This document shows positions 57,091 to 64,000 of a DNA stretch of 64,000 nucleotides, piece after piece. The stretch is from assembly GCA_019918135.1 (NCBI GenBank), contig WBZZ01002490.1, forward strand, positions 124,001 to 188,000, in the 5' to 3' direction. The first letter of the stretch is position 1, and each line of letters starts with the position of its first letter. This stretch comes from Paulinella micropora. Taxonomy: Eukaryota; Cercozoa; Imbricatea; Euglyphida; Paulinellidae. The translations under genes and the position numbers were made by a program. Under the pieces are notes generated by a model, which ran no database searches, was not told the DNA's origin, and saw only the letters and a list, made by a program, of their open reading frames with translations.

Positions 57091-57130
57091 TACTTGGCTA
57101 GCCCCGGAGCCGGTAGGCTAGCCAAGTAGG
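57091..57130. other. Perfect 14-bp stem-loop
   Basis: CTACTTGGCTAGCC (57091-57104) pairs fully with GGCTAGCCAAGTAG (57117-57130) around a 12-base loop. It is not near a recognised gene and has no other copy in the window that I saw. Confidence 0.5.
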
Positions 57131-57787
57131 AGAGGCAGGGAAGGGAAAAGCACGAATTGTCCTTGCCCATCATCTGAGAACGGAGAGCGGGAGAGGGAAG
57201 GGGGAGGGCGCGCCAAGAAAGTGCGAAAAACAATACGCTGAATTGAAGCTCGACTGTCTTACACTTGGCACTGAGACCTAGGAGAGGGGAAAGAGCAAGG
57301 GCGGGGGGGGCGCTAAGAATTTACAAAAAAAAAGTAATAAATTTTTTTTGACAAAGCTGTAATCTTGGCATCTCTCTCTCTACAACCTTTCTTGCTGTCG
57401 GCGATTTCTTTTTTTTGCAGTATCTATTTTTGTACGCATTTTCCAATAAAGATTACTTCCCACTTGTCCATATTGGGACGGCGCGGTGGTCATGTGTAAC
57501 AGGTGGGCAAGGGCCCCGGCCGGACCCGACGGCGTCCTGCCCGTGCCATGGCTCGGCCACCGTGCGCAAGGTCCGCGGGAATATCTGCAGGAATATGAAA
57601 AGAGGAAAAAAAAAATTTTGCCCGACAACCAAAAAAACAAACAGGGGGGATGAAGGGGGGCGAAGGGGACGACGGGAATAGAGGGAAGGGAGGGGCGGGG
57701 TAGAGCACTCCCCTTCCCCTTCTTCCCCCCTTCCTCGTTCTCCTCCCCCTCCTTCCCCTCGTCCACTGTTAAACGCATCCAAAAAAA
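57131..57787. repeat. 3' cassettes and R4 repeat
   Basis: Plus-oriented cassettes at about 57225-57280 and 57325-57370; R4 copy at 57480-57640. No gene. Confidence 0.5.
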
Positions 57788-57890
57788 ATCGGATTGGATT
57801 GAAATCTAGGAAGGCAAACCCCTCTGAGACCGGCAGACAGCTGGGATAGAGAAAGGGCAGCACGCGGCTGCCCTTCCCCCTCAGAGCGGG
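57788..57890 (-). mobile_element. Right-end fragment of the Fanzor transposon
   Basis: GGATTGGATTGAAATCTAGG, ACCCCTCTGAGACCGGCAGA, GGCAGCACGCGGCTGCCC: the inverted right end, with a trace of the GAGCGGGGGGC hairpin block as at 15545. Confidence 0.55.
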
Positions 57891-58734
57891 GGGCTAAAAT
57901 AAGTAAACCTTTTTTTGGAGCCCACCGATGTGCTGAATTAAAGCTCGACAGTCTTACATGAAAACTAGGAGCAGGGCACCGTGCTCCAGCACGACCCTGC
58001 GGCGAATGAATGGGCGGTGGTCAATGTGCCCGGCCGGGACAAAGGCCCCGGCCGGCCCCGACGGCTGGGCCACCGTGCGCAAGGTCCGCGGGAATATGAA
58101 AAAGGGGCGGGAGCGGGAGAAGGGAGGGCAGGGGCGCGCTTCGCCGGTGCAAGAAAAGTTACGCTGAATTAAAACTCGACAAAGTCTTACACTTGACACT
58201 GAGAATTAGGAGACGGAGAGAATTTACGCTGAATTAAAGCTCGACAAGGCTTTGTACTTGACATTTTCAACCCTCAGGCTGCCGCAGCAGCATCCGGTCC
58301 ACGTCATGTCGCTGTGGTAGCCCGAGCCATGAACCGCCGGCACCGTCTATACTCTGCTCGCGCGCCAAGAGAGTACGTTCCTTTAGATCTGTCTTGTGCT
58401 TCCCCTCCCCTTCTATTTATCCTGCTCCCTGAGCCCCCCCCCCCCTATGCTCAGGGGAGATGGAGGTTGGCAAAAGGGATTTTCGGACACGGAGAAAAGG
58501 GGCGCCTATCCCTCCCTGCCCCTTCCCTCTCTTACTCTCCCCGTTCTCAGACGGGGAGGACTAAGACAATTCTTGCTCTCTCTTTCCCCTGGCTTTTCCC
58601 TATCTGTCTCTTGGTTCTCTCAGTGCCAAGCCTGAGATTTTGTCAGGGATTTTGTTCTGCGTGATTTTTTGTACACCGGCAAAGCGCTCCCCCTTTCCCC
58701 TCGCCCCTTCTTCCTTCCCACCTCTAACCCATTG
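57891..58734. repeat. R4 repeat, 3' cassettes, pyrimidine tracts
   Basis: R4 core at about 57970-58105, cassettes at 57935, 58155, 58220 and 58620, and CT tracts. No gene is supported. Confidence 0.5.
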
Positions 58735-59475
58735 GCGCGGGCTGGAAGGCCTGTGCGGGGGAGTAAAAATAAGTAAACTTTTTTTTTGAAAGCCCACAGG
58801 GGGGGGGGGCGCCCCCCCCCTGCCTCTTTTTCTCTTTTCTGTCCCTGAGCCCCCTGAGCCCGGGGGGCTCAAAGAACAGGGGAAGGGCAAGGGGGGAGAG
58901 AGAGCGCAGAAGCTACAAAAAAAAATGAAACGCCTCAACTAAGCCCCAATGCCGGGCGCCCCCCCCCGCTTCTCCCTTGTCGAGACTCCGACTGAACGAG
59001 TTCTGGCGGATTTTTTGGTACTTTCTTGATAGCGCTTTTAGCGAAGGTGGCTTGGCGGTCTGTGCATGTGATATGGCCGAAGAAGGCAGCGTTTTCATGC
59101 TTTCCTGCCAGTACTGCCTTTTTCGGCCATATCATTCCAGGCGCACACACACGCGAATTTGGCGACAAATTTTGTGCAAAAAAAGAAGAGAGAAAGAGAA
59201 AAAGAAAAGTCCTCTTGCCGAAAAAAAAAGGGGAGGGGGAACGGAGGGAAGAGTGGAGAGGGAGGGAAGAGGGAAGAGGGAGGGAAGAGAGAGGGAGGGG
59301 GGAGAGAGAGGGACGCCCCCGTTTTCTTCCCTCCCCCCCTTTATTCTCCCCCCCCCCCTTTTTTTCTCCCCCCTTAAAAGTTTCCCTTCTTTCTCCCCTC
59401 CCCCTTATCTTCCCGCTCCCTCCACAGGGGGAGGGAGTGCGCAAGACTTGTCATTTGCGCGACAAAAAAAATTTT
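58735..59475 (-). repeat. R1 composite repeat, copy 10 (inverted)
   Basis: Inverted, near full 3' two-thirds: GC scrap (GGCGCGGGCTGGAAGGCCTG), GAGCCCCCTGAGCCCGG, GCCTCAACTAAGCCCC, GCTTTTAGCGAAGGTGGC, hairpin (about 59069-59134), TTTGGCGACAAATTTTGTGC, purine tract, reversed AAATGACAAGTCTTG at about 59440. Confidence 0.75.
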
Positions 59476-59939
59476 GGCGCGCGTTTTTTTTGTGGGAAAC
59501 CCCGGGAAATACGCACACATGCACATTTGGAGACAAATTCCACGCAAGAAAGAAGAGAGGGAGAGAGAGAGAGAGAGAGAGGGGAGCCCCCCCTCCTCCC
59601 CACTTCTCCTCTCCTCTCCCTCCACATCTTTCCCCTCCCCCTTTCCTCCGCCCGTGCTTTTCCTCCCTCCCTCCCGCTGCGTGTTGCGGGCGGGGGGGGG
59701 GGGTATCCCTCCCCTCCTCGTGTTGGCGTAGATCGCTGTCCCCTCCCCCGAGAGGCATCGGCAGCGAGGGAGGGGGGGGGGGGGAGAGTGCAAGACCACA
59801 CCCCAGGAATGGCTTGTTTAGCAAAAGTAGTATTCACAGCTAGTGTGCGACTCCGGTTGCCAGAAGTGAATTAATCATGGCCTAGTGTCTCGTGCATATT
59901 TCAACAAAAAAAATTTCGCCGGTTGTATTTAATTTAAAA
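59476..59939 (-). repeat. R2 repeat (inverted) and its left part
   Basis: 59490-59560 holds inverted R2 (CCCCGGGAAATACGCACAC, CATTTGGAGACAAATTCC). 59795-59875 is the inverted partner of 55215-55300. Between them are purine/pyrimidine tracts and a GCGTGTTGCGGGCGGG block shared with D1. Confidence 0.6.
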
Positions 59940-60340
59940 AAAAGATTGGGCAAGGTACTGAAACATTGGACATAGATAAAACTGCCGGCCGGAATGCGCT
60001 CTGTAATTTCTAGCACGAGCACAGCCTCGCCGTCCACGTCGCAGATGATGCGCCGGGCGTTGCCTCGTGAGTCCGCAGGGGGCTCACCCCGCGCACCAGC
60101 CGCCGACGCGCAGCTCCTCCATGGCCACACGCACAAAACCAGTTTCTCGTCAGCGCTCCTGGAGCAGGGTTTGGTTGCTGCACACCCATGCGCGCCGTCT
60201 TGTATCTGATGGAGCCCGCAAACCTACTAACGTCGCTTGGTTCGAGCTGGAACGCGGGGCTGTGCAGGTCCAGCAATTAGGCGCTCAGGGCCGGGGTCTG
60301 GCGCAACCGCCGGCTGGGCGCTGGCAATCACTTGCTGGCC
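59930..60340 (-). pseudogene. Decayed SET-like gene within D1
   Basis: Pieces in several frames on the minus strand: RAWVCSNQTLLQER, MEELRVGGWCAG and NARRIICDVDGEAVLVLEIT ERIPAGSFIYVQCF, in the same order as the downstream half of the SET-like genes A and B. Stops and frame changes lie between them. The Asn-Ala-Arg block is the best kept part. Confidence 0.5.
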
Positions 60341-60900
60341 GGGGGTGTGTGGCTGCACATACACACACCCCAACACATGTGCTGAGTGAATGTGTGCAGG
60401 CACAAGGGCCTATTGGTGCAGGTCTGGCCTACATGGTGCCAGCTGCAGCACTGGCGGATGTGGGCATGAACATCTGCCATTCCAAATACAGCAAGTGCGC
60501 GCTTAGCAATGGCAACTGTACACACACACACAAGAAGTGCCACCAGTCCGACTGCGCGTCAAGGTTAGCGAACCAGCCTAGCGCGGCACAAGCTGCGCGG
60601 CCTCACACACCCCAAATCTCACACACCCCGGGTCGGCACACGGGCGCACGTATAGACAATAAAATATGTATTGCAGGCAATGTCCAGGGCGCGTGTTATG
60701 CGCCAGCGCGCATAGCTAGCACGCCAATTCGTGATACCGGCTGCTGGACGACGCGAGCTCTAGGTACCCGTTGGGTATGATGTCCCCTCCCTCAGGGTGG
60801 GAGGGGTGCAACTGTGCACTTGCGAGGGGGGGGGATATTTCCCCCTCCCCCTTGTCTCTCCCTTTCTTTCCTTCCCGATGTGTGTTGCGGGCGGGCGGGG
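59940..60900 (-). repeat. D1 duplicated segment, copy 2 (inverted)
   Basis: Inverted relative to 49740-50453 and longer: it keeps about 170 bases missing there. The Cys-rich frame (MVPAAALADVGMNICHSKYS, KCALSNGNCTHTHKKC) is here on the plus strand and open for over 200 codons (60067-60780), but only its core is shared, so coding is doubtful. Confidence 0.6.
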
Positions 60901-61109
60901 GGGGGGGGGGAAGGGAGAGGGAGCAAACAAGAAAAAAAAATTGCCTTTGTGCTGGACCCTGTGAATTTCGCGCGACCGCGCACGGATCGTACTTTGTGTT
61001 GACAACTGGACCAGCCGGCCCTCACAATATAAGAGTGGCACCGGGGGGGGGGGGGGGGTTAGTGCACTCGACATTTCAGCCGGCACTTGCTCTATCCGCT
61101 CCCCTCTCA
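60901..61109. other. Spacer between D1 copies
   Basis: G-tracts near 60896 and 61040 flank unique sequence; no gene. Confidence 0.35.
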
Positions 61110-61368
61110 CCCTCCTCCCCCCCCCCCGCCCGCAACACACATCGGGAGGGAGGGAAAGAAAGGGAGAGGCAAGGGGGAGGGGGAAATATCCCCCCCCCCT
61201 CGCAAGTGCACAGTTGCACCCCTCCCACCCTGAGGGAGGGGACATCATACCCAACGGGTGCCCAGAGCTCGCGTCGTCCAGCAGCCGGTATCATGGATTG
61301 GCGTGCTAGCTATGCGCGCTGGCGCATAACACGCGCCCTGGACATTGCCTGCAATACATGTTTTATTG
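61110..61368 (+). repeat. D1 duplicated segment, copy 3 (partial)
   Basis: Direct copy of about 49770-50015, from GCCCGCAACACACATCGGGA to TTGCCTGCAATACATGTTTT, then an abrupt switch to zinc-protein coding sequence at 61369. With copy 2 it forms a large inverted repeat across 60600-61368. Confidence 0.65.
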
Positions 61369-62211
61369 AACGCCCGGGGCGCAGCGTAGACGACGACGAC
61401 GCTGTGGCACCGTTCCCCTACCGAAGAAGAAGGGCGACGCTCAGACGGAGAGTAAATCAGCGACTTCCGCAGAGCGCGCGCGTCTTGCTAGCCCGGAGCC
61501 GCACTCGGGTGACGACGACGACGACAAGGACTGGGGTGGTCAGGAAAGTTCGCAAGGTGCGCACGAGGTAGAGATGCAAGTGGAGGGTGTGCAGGCCACG
61601 GAGGCAAAGTGCCCCGGCTGCCTTCTGCGCATAGCGGCAGACGGCTGCCACCGCTGCGTCAGCTGCGACCTGCCACCCAGGCTCAGCGCGCCGAGGCCAA
61701 ACACCAGCTCCAGCAGCAGCACCAGAAGCAACAGCAGCCGCAGCAGCAGCAGCAGCGCCCGCCCCGCGGCCCCGCGCAAGTCTTCGCGCTTCAACGCTTT
61801 ACAGGGAGCCTTACCCAACTCATACAAAGCTGAGGTCAACCAGGCCCGCCTCGTCCTGGAGCAAGGAAAGTCTCTGTCCTCTCGCCGGATCCGGCGCGCC
61901 TCCGAGAAGAAGTGGCTTTGCTTGCGCAAGCCCTGCCTGCGAGCCAACGAATACGTCATACTCCCCGCCGCTGCGTACATCAACAGCCCATGTGTTGTCT
62001 GCGACCAGACCAGCGTCAGGCTCAGCGGAGATCTACTGGTGCCCCTTTGCTTTGCCCCGTGCCCGACTCGGAGAGGCTGAAAGCGGCTGAACCTCGTACC
62101 AAGCCTGGTGGTGCTCTCTCGCAACCCAGCAAATGCGCAAGCAAAGAAGAAGAAGAAGAAGTAGAAAAAGAACAGCTCCAGGAGGATGCTGACAACACGG
62201 ACTCTGATTAA
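61369..62211 (+). pseudogene. Cassette C: decayed zinc-protein gene, third copy
   Basis: Matches 29560-30903 and 44270-45664 with several internal deletions: keeps the SPEPHSGDDDDDK-like acidic part, CPGCLLRIAADGCHRCVSCD, a Gln/Ser stretch, the LYKAEVNQARLVLEQGKS block (as SYKAEV), then jumps from VILP to AAYINSPCVVCDQTS, losing the central Cys region. The longest open part is 61574-62080. The acidic tail (EEVEKEQLQE, NTDSD) ends at TAA 62209. Confidence 0.75.
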
Positions 62212-62343
62212 AGGGGGAGAAGAGGGAGAGTTAATACTTGTTGTTCTTAAAGTCTTTTAATTCAATCAATAAAATGTTTTTGCTGCCGTTGGGTATTAAT
62301 AAAAAAAAACCTTGACAAAGTTTTTAATCTTGGCACTGAGAAC
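62212..62343 (+). terminator. 3' cassette between convergent genes
   Basis: ATTAATAAAAAAAAACCTTG, GACAAAGTTTTTAATCTTGG and CACTGAGAACCTAG; the last CTAG contains the stop of the kinase-like gene (TAG on minus). The cassette may serve both convergent transcripts. Confidence 0.5.
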
Positions 62344-63819
62344 CTAGCTGGCCAGAAAGTCGGTAGCCAGGACCAGCTGCAAGAACTCGAGGCTTAGATA
62401 GCGCAGCCACGTCTCTTTCTGTATACCTCGGGGCGGGGTTCGCTTAGCAAAAGAGACCGCACGTATTTTTGTTAGACCGAAACGGCTAGAATCGTCTTCG
62501 TACAAGCTCAGAAAGCCCCCCTGCCATAAATATGATTCATCTACCTCGATTTCTCTTGCAGAATCAGCTGGGTACCAAAAGCGTGTGCTGACCGGCCACG
62601 AGGCCTTGGCTTCTTTCAGGTACATAAAAAGCGAGTAGAATGGGCCCACCTTGGGGCTCTCTAGGTCCGCCCACCACAGCGCACACGCCAGCAACCGAGT
62701 ACGGGGCGGATGCGACACAGAGCCTAGGAGCCCCTTCCTTAGCCGGGCGTGGGGGAGTTCGGGCAGGGATTGTGTACCTTGGCTTTTTTCTTCTACCCAA
62801 ACCTGCACCTGAATCCAGGAACAGGTGTACACGGCCCAGCAGCACACGCGGTTGCTAAAGTCTACCAAGTCGGTGACCCTCACGGGTTCCTGTCGCAGAC
62901 TGTTTCGTGTGTGCTCTAGGTAGGAACATTTCTGTGCTTGGGCCCGGGAATGCGGCTCAACCTTTAACGCCGCCAGCCGCTCGTGGTCAAAGTCGATGGG
63001 CCGGAATTTTTTGTTGTCGTCTAAGAGCAGGTTCCACTCCGCCAAGTCCCAGTACAGAATGCGGGCCTTCGCTAACGCACTTAAGAACAGCTTTACGTCC
63101 CTAAGCCAATTGTTCCAAATCTCGTCATCCTGCTCAAACGACGTCTGGGTTTGGTCGCTTGGTCGCTTGCCGGCGTAGGGCATACAGAACCAGTATTCGA
63201 GTGCTCCGCCGTCGTCCGTCTCGACAGCCCACGCGCGTTCTATTCCTGGTACCAACCCGTTTGTGATTGTGTGCAAATGTGCCTGTACTCCCGCGTCCAG
63301 CAGGATTCCTTTGTCACCGGAGCGTTTGAAGACGTGCCACTGGCCCCTATCCTCTGGAACGTCGTTGTCGGGGGAAGCGACGAAGACATCTCCGTCTTTA
63401 AGCCACCTTTGGAGGCAGAGATCTTTAAACTTGCTAAAGTCTTTATCCTGGCAAGCTTTTGTTGGTAATGTTAGAACTGTGCCTTCTTTTTGGTACAGAT
63501 CTGGCTCTTCGTCAGACAGTGCTGGGTCTTTATTGTCCTGTAAAGAAGTATGTACGCAGTCTGTTTTTGGCCTCAGTGTAGAAGGTTGTTTTTTTTGCAG
63601 CACCTTATCCAGCTCAGACAACACCTTATCACTCTGGCCCCCGTTTTCGGCTAGCGTCTTTTTTAAGTGCTGCAAGCAATCTTGCAGGTCGCTGGGCCGG
63701 TGATGGCGCGCGCAGACTGCCGCGGCGGGGCCTGGTACCGACCTCTCTCGCGGTGGCTTTCCAACGGGTTGCCCCCCCGCCGGCGACTGCGAGTGTTTGT
63801 GCTTTTTTTGGGGGGGCAT
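62344..63819 (-). CDS. Protein-kinase-like protein (FunK1/aminoglycoside-kinase style)
   Basis: 491 aa from the ATG at 63819 (MPPQKKHKHSQSPAGGQP), a basic start. Residues about 1-120 are helical and charged. The kinase core has YWFCMPYAGKRP (hinge-like), the catalytic loop WDLAEWNLLLDD with D258 and N263, and the metal motif IDFDHERL (D276-F-D278) in place of DFG. The same D-x-x-x-x-N plus DFD arrangement is seen in FunK1-type and small-molecule kinases. A clear Gly-rich loop is not evident. The long C-terminal part (LYEDDSSRFGLTKIRAVSFA) is unmatched. ATP binding is plausible; the substrate is unknown. Confidence 0.65.
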   Translation of the reverse strand: MPPQKKHKHSQSPAGGQPVGKPPRERSVPGPAAAVCARHHRPSDLQDCLQHLKKTLAENGGQSDKVLSELDKVLQKKQPSTLRPKTDCVHTSLQDNKDPALSDEEPDLYQKEGTVLTLPTKACQDKDFSKFKDLCLQRWLKDGDVFVASPDNDVPEDRGQWHVFKRSGDKGILLDAGVQAHLHTITNGLVPGIERAWAVETDDGGALEYWFCMPYAGKRPSDQTQTSFEQDDEIWNNWLRDVKLFLSALAKARILYWDLAEWNLLLDDNKKFRPIDFDHERLAALKVEPHSRAQAQKCSYLEHTRNSLRQEPVRVTDLVDFSNRVCCWAVYTCSWIQVQVWVEEKSQGTQSLPELPHARLRKGLLGSVSHPPRTRLLACALWWADLESPKVGPFYSLFMYLKEAKASWPVSTRFWYPADSAREIEVDESYLWQGGFLSLYEDDSSRFGLTKIRAVSFAKRTPPRGIQKETWLRYLSLEFLQLVLATDFLAS

Positions 63820-64000
63820 TTTTTTCACTTGTTTTCGAACCAAGCATAAGACAATCGAGCTTTAATTCAGCGTATTCTTTTTTTGCACTTTCTTGGCGCG
63901 CCCTCTCCCCCCCCCCCTCCCTTTCCCCTGCCATTCCTTTGTGAACTGGACTTTTTCTCTTTCCCCTTTTTCGAATGCAATTCGTCGCCAAATTGTCTGT
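63820..64000. repeat. 3' cassette and R2/R1-like end at right edge
   Basis: A cassette (AAGCATAAGACAATCGAGCT, TTAATTCAGCGTATTC) and pyrimidine tract, then AATTCGTCGCCAAATTGT as in R1/R2, cut by the window edge. Confidence 0.5.

Noticed and set aside
60067-60780. 237-codon plus-strand ORF
   Set aside because: Only the Cys-rich core is shared with the other D1 copy, and the start lies over the antisense of a decayed SET-like gene.
1-64000. LTR retroelement or capsid-bearing element
   Set aside because: No reverse transcriptase, integrase, protease, capsid or packaging motif was seen in any frame.
1-64000. tRNA or rRNA genes
   Set aside because: No clover-leaf with standard A/B boxes and no conserved rRNA motif was recognised by eye; a covariance-model scan would be decisive.

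Overview
The window looks like an accessory, repeat-choked stretch of a large intron-poor eukaryotic-type genome: either a nucleocytoplasmic giant DNA virus (or an integrated one) or an intron-poor protist. Reasons: no operons, no Shine-Dalgarno sites, AATAAA-like signals and TATA-like boxes at several genes, and a gene mix typical of such genomes (F-box/leucine-rich-repeat, Sel1-repeat, MYND, SET, BRO-like/HNH, ADP-ribosylglycohydrolase-like, kinase-like and a Fanzor nuclease). No capsid, DNA polymerase or packaging ATPase gene is visible, no rRNA or tRNA was recognised, and coding density is low, so virus and protist cannot be separated from this window.

Layout. 1-2.4 kb: a secreted surface-type protein (PKD, BspA-like repeats, Ser/Thr stalk, EGF). 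3-14 kb: six to seven copies of a composite dispersed repeat (called R1 here) with a MITE-like hairpin, cut by remnants of F-box, Sel1 and coiled-coil genes. 14-19.5 kb: an ADP-ribosylglycohydrolase-like gene, a GC-hairpin-scarred deletion derivative of a Fanzor transposon, and LRR genes. 20-24.8 kb: more R1, a tiny MYND protein and decayed genes. 24.8-27.05 kb: a complete-looking Fanzor transposon. 27.16-31.1 kb: cassette A (SET-like gene, 62-bp-class minisatellite, large zinc protein). 31-35.4 kb: repeats, an intact LRR gene and a small zinc-ribbon gene. 35.9-40.7 kb: a 16-unit satellite of about 300 bp. 41.2-45.9 kb: cassette B, a second copy of cassette A. 46.5-49.7 kb: two BRO-like paralogues, one whole with HNH. 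51.7-53.9 kb: an intact Sel1-repeat gene. 54-62.2 kb: small ORFs, repeats, inverted duplications and a third, decayed zinc-protein copy. 62.3-63.8 kb: a kinase-like gene.

The non-genic DNA is organised rather than random. Strongly strand-biased pyrimidine tracts are punctuated by a short cassette resembling a 3' end signal; composite repeats carry large hairpins; and a mobile GC double-hairpin element sits inside a gene and at nearly every deletion junction of the Fanzor derivative. The most interesting system is the Fanzor transposon plus its shrunken derivatives and the GC hairpins that mark their joints.

Repeat names (R1, R2, R4, D1, cassettes A/B/C, 3' cassette) are mine. Copy boundaries were read by eye and are approximate to tens of bases.
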